Of a stretch of DNA of 64,000 nt, positions 1 to 10,747 are shown in pieces. The notes beneath the pieces were generated by a model. The model made no database searches, had not been told where the DNA came from, and worked only from the letters and a program-made list of their open reading frames with translations. Both the position numbers and the translations under genes were made by a program. Source of the DNA: Haliclona indistincta (taxonomy: Eukaryota > Porifera > Demospongiae > Haplosclerida > Chalinidae); the NCBI GenBank assembly GCA_964017065.1, contig OZ024785.1:13159275-13223274 (forward strand), given 5' to 3'. Each line of letters begins with the position of its first letter. Position 1 is the first letter of the stretch.

Positions 1-627
1 TTCTGCTACTTGCCAGATAGTATCACAGCCATACAAAATTTCTAAACCAGAGTGGGCGGGGCTCGTATGCAGTGCAATCCTGCAGCATACATGAATGCGC
101 ATGAGCTAGTTTGGAGCTAAAAGTTAAAAAGCAATTATCAACAACAGCAAACCAAACCAATGGTGGAATCAAGGAGATACATTATCTTGCCGAATTCTAA
201 CTGCACCAAAATTTGAAACTCACTGAAAAGAAAAAAGGACACAAACAAGAAAAAAAAGAGATTTCTAACAAAATCAAAAGGATGTAGGGATAAAGAACTC
301 TGCTACTGGTCCACAACGTAAACCAACAAGGAGCAAGCATGGAATGGTAACACGATCGACTTGCTAACAGACCATAGATCCCCCTACATCAGTGGCTGTA
401 CATAAGATTTTGCTTTTGGTACTCATATCAGGTGTCAGTCAACAGCAGCTAGCTGAACTGCTTAAGTCAGCCACAGCAGCCACTGATGTAGGGATCTATG
501 GTCTGTTAGCAAGTCAATCGTGTTACCATTCCATGCTTGCTCCTTGTTGGTTTACATTGTGGACCAGTAGCAGATTTCTTTATCCCTACATCCTTTTGAT
601 TTCGTTAGAAATTTCTTTATTTTCTTG
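1..627 (+). mobile_element. 1.2 kb foldback element, copy A (cut by window edge)
   Basis: Positions 1-245 match the interior of the copies at 14239-15443 and 56095-57290. Positions 246-398 and 477-627 are inverted copies of each other (arms of about 150 bp, loop of about 80 bp). The right end reads ...tttattttcttgt and lies just before the conserved promoter block of the next transporter gene. The left part of the element is outside the window. No coding capacity is visible, so it would need a transposase supplied elsewhere. Confidence 0.8.
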
Positions 628-640
628 TCATCTAACGACT

Positions 641-902
641 CTTCTTCCTTTAAAACTCATTGTTGTAATATCAACATCACTTAAGCTTGCAGCTTGAATA
701 ACAATATAATCTGCCAATCAGAATTTCTTGCATCGTAACATAACATCCTTACTGACGTCAGTTTTCACAACAACAACCCACAAGATTCTAAATTACACCT
801 CGTTGTTTAAACAATATACAATTGTATTATCATACAATTAAATTATCATAAACATTTCAGTTTCACAGCTTTGACACAGTACAGTAATCTACAATCGGCA
901 TC
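641..902 (+). promoter_or_regulatory. Conserved subfamily A promoter with CCAAT box and CRE
   Basis: This block upstream of P1 is repeated almost unchanged before P2 (4060-4323), P3 (6917-7172) and P15 (60891-61090, with its distal end at 59440-59490). It holds CCAAT at 714-718 and a perfect TGACGTCA palindrome at 753-760, the consensus for CREB/ATF-type bZIP factors. It ends with the shared leader ctacaatcggcatc immediately before the ATG. Conservation of both boxes in four copies supports a regulatory role, but recent duplication alone could also explain it. Confidence 0.6.
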
Positions 903-2601
903 ATGACTCGACCAGCTCGCTGTGGTTTACTACCAGGCCATGTGATAGTTATCATTTGCTCCATCACTATTCAACTAGCGAACTTTGGAAGAACTGCTCA
1001 TTTGGAACAGCAAGAACACTCTTACAACAAAATTGCAACCATCATTATTCTGGGTTTGTTATATATCAGCTACCCTCTCCTTGGCTACATAGCTGATGTC
1101 TGTCTCACCAGGTATCGAACTATCAAATGTTCGTTAATAATGCTGATAGTTGGATGCACTATTGCTGGAATGCTTGAGTCATTTATCTGCATCCTTCTCA
1201 TACCGAAAGAATCATATAGAAATAACCCCTGAGCTTTTAATATTAGCATTAATGACAACAAGCGTAGGACTATTTGAAGCTAATGCCATTCAATTTGGAC
1301 TGGATCAACTACTAGAGGCTCCTACACCAAAACTGATTGCCTTCATCCACTGGTACTACTGGACTCACAATGCAGTGCAATTGGTAGTAACGTATCTTAT
1401 AATTGTCTGGAAAATAACAGAAAGTCACTCAAGGCTCGCTTCACTTTCACTACATCAATTACACATTATGAAAACTACTTCTGCTCTTACTGGTGCAGCC
1501 ATACTTGGTCTAGCTGCTGTAGGCAGTTTAGTACTTCTTCATAAATCAAAGCGTCACTTATACATTCTGAGAGCAGGTCTCAACCCATTCAAGAATGTCT
1601 ACAAAGTGCTCAAGTATTCTTGGAACCACAAGGTCACTCAGCATCGTAGTGCCTTCACCTATTGGGAGGAGGATATTCCACGCCGTATAGACCTGGGTAA
1701 GAACAAATATGGAGGACCATTTACCAATGAGGAGGTGGAGGACACTAAGACATTCCTACGCATCCTGCCTCTTCTCCTGTGTCTGTTTGGATACCATCTA
1801 GCTGGAGATGGCTACTCTGCTCCGGATCAGCTCCAGAGGACTAGCTGTCCTTCACTACCAGTACTGCTACTAATTGTGCTCAACCCACTCCACATCAGCA
1901 CTCTTGTTGTAGTGGTTGGTATTCCACTGTATCGACTGATCATCAACAAATGTAGTCGCTACATCAAGAAAGTTCGAATGCTCACTAAAATGTGGATTGG
2001 TCTGTACCTCTCACTAGTACAAGTTGTCTTGTACATAATAGTAGTGATCAACCATGACAGCAAGTACTGGTTGCAACATAGTTCAACAGCATATGTTTTG
2101 AACAATGATTTCAATTCTCTTTATCATTATAGCCCTGAAAATATGTGTATAAGGATTCGACTTCAAAACATCACAACAGACAACCCAGTCGACAACACCT
2201 ACCTGTGGTTCATCATTCCTCAGCTCCTCAATGGTCTCTCTTCTCTGCTTGTCTCCATGACAGTGTTTGAGTTCATCTGTGCCCAGGCTCCTCGCACTAC
2301 CCAGGGACTGCTTATTCTGTGGTATGCCACCTTTAGCATCAGGTACCTACTAGTAGGTTTGGTAGATACTCTTCTTATTGAAAAGACCTCTTGGCTAATT
2401 TTCGAGGGAGTGAAGGTGTTTCTGATCCTGGTGTCTCTGGTGCTGTTCTCATGTGTGTCCAGACGTTACCGCTACCGACAGCGAGACGAGATAGTCAATG
2501 TGCAGGGGATGATTGAGGACACTCATGACAAGTGGTTAGACCAGGAGGAGGAGTACATGCAAGAGCGCAGAGCAATCCTATCAGGACTGACTACATCATA
2601 A
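903..2601 (+). pseudogene. P1: POT-like 12-TM transporter, subfamily A, frameshifted
   Basis: The ATG at 903 lies in the same context as P2, and the N-terminal third reads MTRPARCGL onward to about 1225. Compared with P2, about 38 bases are missing near 1200-1235, in the TM3-TM4 extracellular loop. This shifts the frame and creates a stop (TGA, 1230-1232). The rest, from about 1231 to the TAA at 2599-2601, is open in another frame and keeps the whole conserved core. A second lesion removes one glycine codon in TM11 (near 2313). No plausible intron spans the gap. It is probably a recent pseudogene; a sequencing error is less likely because 38 bases are missing. Confidence 0.8.
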
Positions 2602-4059
2602 CTAGATCAATAGTTAAAACTTAATTTGTTCTATCACCAATGAAAATTGGCATAATTTAGGCAAACGTAGATGACAACTAAGTGGCGATTGTCTTTACAT
2701 GAATAAGCATAAGCACAGGTGCATAAATACTTTCTGCTTTGTCTCATATTTTGATACAAGCATGAAAGCAATCTGACAAAAATATAAATCCAATAATTGC
2801 AGAGTAACAGAAAGGTGCCTGTTTCCTGGAAATTTCAACTCAACAACTGAACATGCATGTATTATCAATGACACAGTCACATGTATACAATAATAGTGAG
2901 AAATGTATCCTTGTTTTTGTGTAAAAAAATAACAAAACAGCTATTGTTATTCTTCATAGAAAGATAGCTTTGTTTGGTAAGAAACTATCATGTAAACAAC
3001 ATCAGCTTTTACATGAAAAATAATGTGCAATTCACAAAAATATTATTCGCAAATTTTTCTAGATTCTACTAAGATGTTGTATTCGTTGAATGAAGCTTAA
3101 GTATGCTAACGCATATTTGAATAAGTAAAGAAATTGACATCATAGTGAGAAAGATCATGAATAATCTCAACAATGAATCATCGGTAACTTTAAATAATCA
3201 CGCTCAACCGTTCAACCCAGTTCTACCTATATACGCATATGGGTTGGTTGAACCCAGATCCGCCAAAACCAGATTCCTGCAGATCGAGTGCAGACGCTAT
3301 CTATCCGAGTTCAACCCTACCAGTGCGAAAGAATTCTGATACTTGATATCGACTCAGCAGTTGAATACAAAGTGCTCATAGTTATTATAGTAGTTTAATA
3401 AGCTACCAGTAGGTATGTATTCATAGTGTAAGAGTGTACTGTAACACAAAGTAGCCATAAAAGATAAAGCTACAAAAACAGGTCTATATAACAGAAGTCT
3501 TCACAGTCTTCGTTTATAAACTGATAAACCATAAATTTTAATGATCTAATCTTTTTGAAACTGCTTACAACTTTCTTAGTGAATGCCCAGATGTAACTCC
3601 ATATATCCATATCCATATCCATATCCATATCCATATCCATATCCATATCCATATCCATATCCATATCCATATCCATATCCATATCCATATCCATATCCAT
3701 ATCCATATCCATATCCATACATACAGTATGTGACCCTTCACGTGAGAATCATGCATGACTACATGCATAAACTGCACATCTTATCAAGCGCAGCTTTGGG
3801 ACACGTACACCATTGTTCTATTCCCCCGTTGCTCTCGAATATTTGATAATAAATTTTTGATGATTAAAGCAAGCAGATACACATGTTCAGCTAATCCACG
3901 GGATCAAGGATACTTGAATTACCACCTTTCCAGCAAAAAATACTAAAGTGAATCCCTTCATCAAGAAAATAGCCAGAAACAACGACTTTCGCGATCATCC
4001 CTTTGACTTATTTGTCACATGCTTCAGTATCATTAATACACCATACACTTATACCATTA
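2602..4059. other. P1-P2 spacer: duplicated 3' flank plus hexanucleotide repeat
   Basis: Positions 2602 to about 3180 are closely similar to 8887-9560 downstream of P3, so P1 and P3 were copied together with their 3' flanks. Positions 3601-3719 hold a simple repeat listed separately. I see no credible gene: the open frames here are AT-rich or produced by the repeat. Confidence 0.6.
3601..3719. repeat. (ATATCC)n hexanucleotide repeat
   Basis: About 19 uninterrupted copies of a six-base unit, with only the last copy altered. Because the unit is two codons long, all frames are open and spell dipeptide repeats (YP on plus; MD and WI on minus). These are artefacts of the repeat and not genes. The near-perfect purity suggests a recently expanded, probably length-polymorphic satellite. 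Confidence 0.95.
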
Positions 4060-4323
4060 CTCTTCTTCCTTTAAAACTAATTGTTGTAATATCAACATCA
4101 CTTAAGCTTGCAGCTTGAACAACAATAATAATCAGCCAATCAGAATTTCTTGCATCATAACATAACATCCTTACTGACGTCAGTTTTCACAACAACAACC
4201 CACAAGATTCTAAATTACACCTCGTTGTTTAAACAATATACAATTGTATATTTATACAATTAGATTATTAAAACATTTCAGTTTCACAGCTTTGACACAG
4301 CACAGTAATCTACAATCGGCATC
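4060..4323 (+). promoter_or_regulatory. Subfamily A promoter of P2
   Basis: Same block as before P1, with CCAAT at 4136-4140 and TGACGTCA at 4175-4182. It ends in the shared leader directly before the P2 start codon. Confidence 0.6.
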
Positions 4324-6066
4324 ATGACTCGGCCAGCTCAATGTGGTTTACTACAAGGCCATGTGATAGTTATCATTTGCTCCATCACTATTCAACTATC
4401 GAACATTGGAAGAACTACTCATTTGGAACAACAACAACACTCTTACAACAAAATTGCAGCCATCATTATTCTGGGTTTGTTATATCTCAGCTACCCTCTC
4501 CTTGGCTACATAGCTGATGTCTGTCTCACCAGGTATCGAACTATCAAATGTTCATTACTAATGCTGATTGTTGGATACACTATAGGACTGATAGTGTCTT
4601 TCATCTGCATCGTTCTCACACTGACAGAAACATTAGATGAAAAAAAGTTTTTTCTTCAAATCAAAATGTACTTACAAATAATCCCTTTGCTTTTAATGTT
4701 AGCATTAATGATAACAAGCGTAGGACTGTTTGAAGCTAATGGTATTCAATTTGGACTGGATCAACTACTAGAGGCTCCTACACCAAAACTGATTGGCTTC
4801 ATCCACTGGTACTACTGGACTCAAAATGCAGTGCAATTGGTAGTAATGTATCTTACACTTGGCTGGAAAATAACATTAAGTTACTCAAGCCTAGCTTCAC
4901 TTCCACGACGACAATCACACATTATGAAACATATTCCTATTCTTGCTGTTGCAGCCATACTTGGTCTAGCTGCTGTAGGCAGTTTAGTGCTTCTTCAAAA
5001 ATCAAAGCGTCACCTATACATTCTGAGAGCAGGTCTCAACCCATTCAAGAATGTCTACAAAGTGCTCAAGTATTCTTGGAACCACAAGGTCCCTCAGCAT
5101 CGTAGTGCCTTCACCTACTGGGAGGAGGATATTCCACGCCGTATAGACCTGGGTAAGAACAAATATGGAGGACCATTTACCAATGAGGAGGTGGAGGACA
5201 CTAAGACATTCCTACGAATCCTGCCTCTTCTCCTGTGTCTGTTTGGATACCATCTAGCTGGAGATGGCTACTCTGCTCCGGATCAGCTCCAGAGGACTAG
5301 CTGTCCTTCACTACCAGTACTGCTATTAATTGTGCTCAATCCACTCCACATCAGCACTCTTGTTGTAGTGGTTGGTATTCCACTGTATCGATTGATCATC
5401 AACAAATGTAGTCGCTACATCAAGAAAGTTCGAATGCTCACTAAAATGTGGATTGGTCTGTACCTCTCACTAGTACAAGTTGTCTTGTACATAATAGTAG
5501 TGATCACCCATGACAGCAAGTACTGGTTGCAATATAGTTCAACAGCATATGTTTTGAAAAATGATCCCCTTCACGATTATCATTATAGCCCTCAAGATGA
5601 GTGTTTAAGAATTCGACTTGAAAACATCACAACAGACAACCCAGTCGACAACACCTACCTGTGGTTCATCATTCCTCAGCTCCTCAATGGTCTCTCTTCT
5701 CTGCTTGTCTCCATGACAGTGTTTGAGTTCATCTGTGCCCAGGCTCCTCGCACTACCCAGGGACTGCTCATTGGTCTGTGGTATGCCACCTTTAGCATCA
5801 GGTACCTACTAGTAGGTTTGGTAGATACTCTTCTTATTGAAAAGACCTCTTGGCTAATTTTCGAGGGAGTGAAGGTGTTTCTGATCCTGGTGTCTCTGGT
5901 GCTGTTCTCATGTGTGTCCAGACGTTACCGCTACCGACAGCGAGACGAGATAGTCAATGTGCAGGGGATGATTGAGGACACTCATGACAAGTGGTTAGAC
6001 CAGGAGGAGGAGTACATGCAAGAGCGCAGAGCAATCCTATCAGGACTGACTATACATCATAGCTAG
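4324..6066 (+). CDS. P2: POT/SLC15-like 12-TM transporter, subfamily A
   Basis: Intact intronless 580-residue frame, used here as the reference for the family. Hydrophobic segments lie near 13-29, 44-63, 74-99, 118-136, 158-179, 204-224, 296-313, 329-358, 374-395, 444-470, 480-503 and 509-532: twelve spans with both ends cytosolic. POT-like marks are GYIADVCLTRYRTI at 61-74, FGLDQ at 143-147, HWYYWTQNA at 161-169 and FEFICAQAP at 467-475. The TM1 ExxER motif of POT transporters, which couples protons, is absent. The TM9-10 loop (396-443) holds one Cys and an NIT sequon. A charged tail (533-580) carries DEIVNVQGMIEDTHDKW. A plasma-membrane carrier of unknown substrate is the likely role. The family call rests on motif resemblance only. 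Confidence 0.88.
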   Translation: MTRPAQCGLLQGHVIVIICSITIQLSNIGRTTHLEQQQHSYNKIAAIIILGLLYLSYPLLGYIADVCLTRYRTIKCSLLMLIVGYTIGLIVSFICIVLTLTETLDEKKFFLQIKMYLQIIPLLLMLALMITSVGLFEANGIQFGLDQLLEAPTPKLIGFIHWYYWTQNAVQLVVMYLTLGWKITLSYSSLASLPRRQSHIMKHIPILAVAAILGLAAVGSLVLLQKSKRHLYILRAGLNPFKNVYKVLKYSWNHKVPQHRSAFTYWEEDIPRRIDLGKNKYGGPFTNEEVEDTKTFLRILPLLLCLFGYHLAGDGYSAPDQLQRTSCPSLPVLLLIVLNPLHISTLVVVVGIPLYRLIINKCSRYIKKVRMLTKMWIGLYLSLVQVVLYIIVVITHDSKYWLQYSSTAYVLKNDPLHDYHYSPQDECLRIRLENITTDNPVDNTYLWFIIPQLLNGLSSLLVSMTVFEFICAQAPRTTQGLLIGLWYATFSIRYLLVGLVDTLLIEKTSWLIFEGVKVFLILVSLVLFSCVSRRYRYRQRDEIVNVQGMIEDTHDKWLDQEEEYMQERRAILSGLTIHHS

Positions 6067-6916
6067 TAGCAAAGTCCAGTATAAATGCTAGATAATGATT
6101 CAAAAATTATCTTCATGCAGAAAAATGTAGTCATTTCATTGATAAATCAATCGTCAGTCAAGACACAGCATGACCGTGTATGCGCTAGTGAGCATAAATA
6201 TAAGTTAGCACAAGGCCTTGTTCTGCAATAAAATTCATGTTAGTGCCAGCTTTCTATTTCCAGTCATGGAATGTTTCTCTCAGTTTACTGACATGTGTTG
6301 TTACTACTGTGTTCAACCATAGACGATACAGTACAGGTGAATGCAACGAACCTGTATACCTCACTGGTGCATCATTAGGTACATGTGCTGTATTTCCACA
6401 GGAAAGAAATATGAGACGCACGATGCGGTTATAAAGAACACTTGGTTCAACACAATATTGAGAGCTGCAGCAAAATAAGCACTTAACAAACGATGTATGC
6501 CTACACACGGCCAGTCCCTAACAACACGCTAGTATACAGTATTACGATCCAGACAGAGACATTCATAGAAACAGACAAGTCCAAGCGACATTAAAGTTGT
6601 TTTTACAACACCATTCCCATATCTTTGTTAAGCAGTTGGCAGTCGAATCTTGGGATGAATTCAGTTAGCACGCATCCGCACTCAACCCTGGTTGATGTGA
6701 GTTACGACTATGCAGCAGTCCAAGGTAGCGTTTATAGCGCTAGCACGAGAGATTCTTGACAATGTATGTCTTTCTCTAGCACTTGGGTGCTCAGGGAGCG
6801 TCTCTAGAGCATGCAAGTTTCGATTGCAAGCAAAGTACAGTATTTTTGTTATGCACTGTATATATCTGTCAATAGATCGTATATATCCACTATACTGTAA
6901 CGTTAATTTACGATTA
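6067..6916. other. P2-P3 spacer: duplicated 3' flank
   Basis: This stretch is nearly the same as 62834-63690 behind P15, and its distal part recurs at 59215-59410. A polyadenylation-like AATAAA lies at 6227-6232. The short open frames are not conserved between the copies, so I do not call genes here. Confidence 0.6.
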
Positions 6917-7172
6917 CTATTCTTCTTTTAAACTCATTGTGGTAATATCGACATCTGTAAGCTTGCAGCTTGAATCACAATACAATCAGCCAATCAGAAT
7001 TTCTTGCATCGTAACATAACATCCTAACTGACGTCAGTTTTCACAACAACAACCCACAAGATTCTAAATTACACCTTGTTATTTAAACAATATACAATTG
7101 TAAATTCATACAAAATCATAAACATTTCAGTTTCACAGCTTTGACACAGCACAGTAATCTACAATCGGCATC
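6917..7172 (+). promoter_or_regulatory. Subfamily A promoter of P3
   Basis: Same promoter block, with CCAAT at 6990-6994 and TGACGTCA at 7029-7036. It remains intact although the gene it serves is broken, which fits recent loss of function. Confidence 0.5.
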
Positions 7173-8886
7173 ATGACTCGGCTAGCTCGCCGCTGTGGTT
7201 TACTACAAGGCCATGTGATAGTTATCATTTGCTCTATCACTATTCAACTAGCGAACATTGGAAGAACTGCTCATTTGGAACAACATCAACACTCTTACAA
7301 CAAAATTATTGCCACCATTCTTTTGGGTTTGTTATATCTCAGCTACCCTCTCCTTGGCTACATAGCTGATGTCTGTCTCACCAGGTATCGAACTATCAAA
7401 TGATAATGTTGATAGTTGGATACGTTATTGGACTGATAGTGTCTTCCATCTGCATCGTTGTCACACTGACAAAAATATTAGATAAAAACCAGCTTATTCT
7501 TCAAATTCTTCACAACATGTATATACAAATAATCCCTCTGCTTTTAATAGTAGCATAGACGACAACAAGCGTAGGACTGTTTGAAGCTAATGCATTCAAC
7601 TTGGACTTGATCAACTACTAGAGGCTCCTACACCAAAACTGATTGCCTTCATCCACTGGTACTACTGGACTCAAAATGCAGTGCAATTGGTAGTAATGTA
7701 TCTTGGAATTGGCTGGAAAATAACAGAGACTCACTCTTCTCTTGCTTCCCTTTCACGACGTCAATCACACATTATGAAAAATACTTCGGCTCTCGCTATT
7801 GCAGCCATATATACTTGGTCTAGCTGCTATAGGCAGTTTAGTACTTCTTCATAAATCAAAGCGTCACTTATACATTCTGAGAGTAGGTATCAACCCATTC
7901 AAGAATATCTACAAAGTGCTTAAGTATTCTTGGAACCACAAGGTCCCTCAGCATCGTAGTGCCTTCACTTACTGGGAGGAGGATATTCCACGCCGTATAG
8001 ACCTGGGTAAGAACAAATATGGAGGACCATTTACCAATGAGGAGGTGGAGGACACTAAGACATTCCTACGCATCTTGCCTCTTCTCCTGTGTCAGTTTGG
8101 ATACCATCTAGCTGGAGATGGCTATTCTGCTCCGGATCAGCTCCAGAGGACTAGCTGTCCTTCACTACCAGTACTGCTACTAATTGTGCACAATCCACTC
8201 CACATCAGCACTCTTGTTGTAGTGGTTGGTATTCCACTGTATCGACTGATCATCAACAAATGTAATCGCTACATCAAGAAAGTTCGAATGCTCACTAAAA
8301 TGTGGATTGGTCTGTACCTCTCACTAGTACAAGTTGTCTTGTACATAATAGTAGTGATCAACAATGACAGCAAGTACTGGTCTGAGCATAGTTCAACAGC
8401 ATTTGTTTTGAACAAAGATTACAATCACCTTTATCGTTATAGCCCTGAACATATGTGTTTATGGATTCGACTTGAAAACATCACAAAAGACAACCCAGTC
8501 GACAACACCTACCTGTGGTTTATCATTCCTCAGCTCCTCAATGGTCTCTCTTCTCTGCTTGTCTCCATGACAGTGTTTGAGTTCATCTGTGCCCAGGCTC
8601 CTCGCACTACCCAGGGACTGCTCATTGGTCTGTGGTATGCCACCTTTAGCATCAGGTACCTACTAGTAGGTTTGGTAGATACTCTTCTTATTGAACAGAA
8701 CTCTTGGCTAATTTTTGAGGGAGTGAAGCTGTTTCTGATCCTGGTGTCTCTGGTGCTGTTCTCATGTGTGTCCAGACGTGTGATGTGCAGGGGATGATTG
8801 AGGACACTCATGACAAGTGGTTAGACCAGGAGGAGGAGTACATGCAAGAGCGCAGAGCAATCCTATCAGGACTGACTGCATCATAA
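7173..8886 (+). pseudogene. P3: POT-like transporter, subfamily A, several lesions
   Basis: Full-length relic starting MTRLARRCG. Lesions compared with P2: a deletion just after TATCGAACTATCAAATG near 7403 causing an early stop; an in-frame TAG near 7557; loss of one base near 7593 in the FGLDQ block; a small insertion near 7808; and a deletion of about 32 bases near 8779 removing the RYRYRQRDEIVN part of the tail. The region 7860-8770 stays open over more than 300 codons with the conserved core nearly unchanged. Several independent lesions make a true pseudogene nearly certain. The intact core could still act as a donor for gene conversion. Confidence 0.9.
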
Positions 8887-10255
8887 CTAGATCAATAGTC
8901 AACAGCAATCAAAACTAAATTTGTTTAACTTCTTATCAACAATGAAGTGTGCCATAAGTAAGGCAAACATAAATAACAACAGGCGATTGTCTTTACGTGT
9001 AAACATAAATTTTTAATAAAATTTAAAAAATATTTAGGTGAATAAAATTCTGCTTTGCCTCATGTTTTGATGCAATCATGGAAAATAATTTCACAAAAAT
9101 AATTATAAAGCCGATAATTGCAGAGTAACAGAAAGGTACCTGTTTCCTGAAAATTTCAACTCGACAGCTGAACATGCATGTATTATCAATGATACAGTCA
9201 CATGTATACCATAATATAGAGAAATGTATCCTTGTTTTTGTATAAAAAATAACAAAACAGCTATTGTTTTTCTTCATAGTAAGATAGCTTTGTTTGGTAA
9301 GAAACTATCATGTAAACAACATCAGTTTTTACAAGAAAAATAATGGGCAATTCACAAAAATATTGTTCGCAAATATTTCTATCTCGCGCTATAGTAGTAC
9401 ATGTACTGTATGTGGCACTACGCCAACAATCAATTACTGATTCTAATAAGATGTTGTATTCATTGAATATAAGTATGCTAACGCATATTTGAATAAGTAA
9501 AGGAATTGATGTTATAGTGAGAAAGATCATGAATAATATTAACAATGAAGAATCATCGTTGATTCGTCGTAACTTTAATTCAAAGCTGAATGAGCACTCA
9601 CAACATATTATACATACAAATAAACATAGCAGCAAAACAATGAGACATTGATTTTGGTTAACATACAAATCATTCTTACCAGGTTACAATAATATGAATA
9701 CGATCAGCATGTACATGCAGTAGGAATAGATTCAGAATCCAAGATTGAGATAAATTGGTACGCAAAGTGCATCGCAAAAACAATATATAATTCCGATCGC
9801 GGACAACGTTGACAGTCAAGATTAAGGCAAATCATCACCGTCACAATACAATTTACAAAAAAAACAGTGACAAGCCTCTTCTATGAGTAATATTTGAAGG
9901 TAAACGGAGTCACTTACAGCGACATCACACTTTGGCAAAGGGTCAGTGACACGTATCGCGTACATGTATATATCTGCCGTTGTTAGGCATAATTTATAAG
10001 TTAGTTTTTCACAACATACAAATGAGTACTGATACAACAATTGAAAATTGAATAAACTAGTAACAGTACGGACAGCCATGCTGTCCATGTGTACTAGTAT
10101 TACTGACAAAAATACACAATGAGCAAACAAAATTATGGATGAGAATGAAAAATTAATACACATTAAGCAAAAATTTTGATAAGGGTTCAGTTAGCATTGA
10201 AATAAATTTTAGTGGGTAAGGCTTGATGGATATAGTATTACAGACAATACACTAC
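8887..10255. other. Spacer: P1-type 3' flank, then unassigned DNA
   Basis: Positions 8887 to about 9560 repeat the P1 3' flank (2602-3180). From 9561 to 10255 I recognise nothing. If the WD gene ending at 10256 continued normally, its next exon should be here or further left, but no exon with WD-like coding was found. Confidence 0.5.
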
Positions 10256-10563
10256 CTCGTGTGGTTGTCTGTAGGCGGATAGAGCCAGATACTGGTCGCT
10301 CGACGGGTCGGGGATCGGAGCCCAGTCCATGGACCATACTGAACCACCAGCATTCAAGAGAACATCTTTGGAACCTGAAAAGAATAATAGACCATATTCA
10401 CTGAAGCTTAGTTGACAGCATAATGGTACAAATCACATACAGTGTTCTATGCAAGCTATAATTTCCAAACTGCACAGTCCAAACTCTAATAGTGATACAT
10501 TATAGCTATATTAACTCACTTTCTCTTACTCTCTCTCTCCCTTTCTCTCTCTCCCTCCCTCCC

Positions 10564-10601
<38 letters not shown>

Positions 10602-10634
10602 CCTCCCTCTCTCTCTCTCTCTCTCTCCCTCCCT

Positions 10635-10679
<45 letters not shown>

Positions 10680-10690
10680 CCACCCTCCCT

Positions 10691-10747
<57 letters not shown>

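Noticed and set aside
1150..1230. A separate gene starting at 1150 within P1
   Set aside because: The first part of this frame is out of register with the family; alignment to P2 shows the true frame enters only after the deletion near 1200-1235.
3145..3339. 64-residue open frame downstream of P1
   Set aside because: Not preserved in the matching flank behind P3 and without recognisable features.
3470..3846. Open frames of MD, WI and YP dipeptide repeats on both strands
   Set aside because: They are produced by the (ATATCC)n repeat, whose length keeps every frame open; no homologous or non-repetitive coding part supports them.
6254..6508. Open frames in the P2 3' flank and the matching P15 flank
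   Set aside because: The two copies differ by indels that change the reading frames, so coding function is not conserved.
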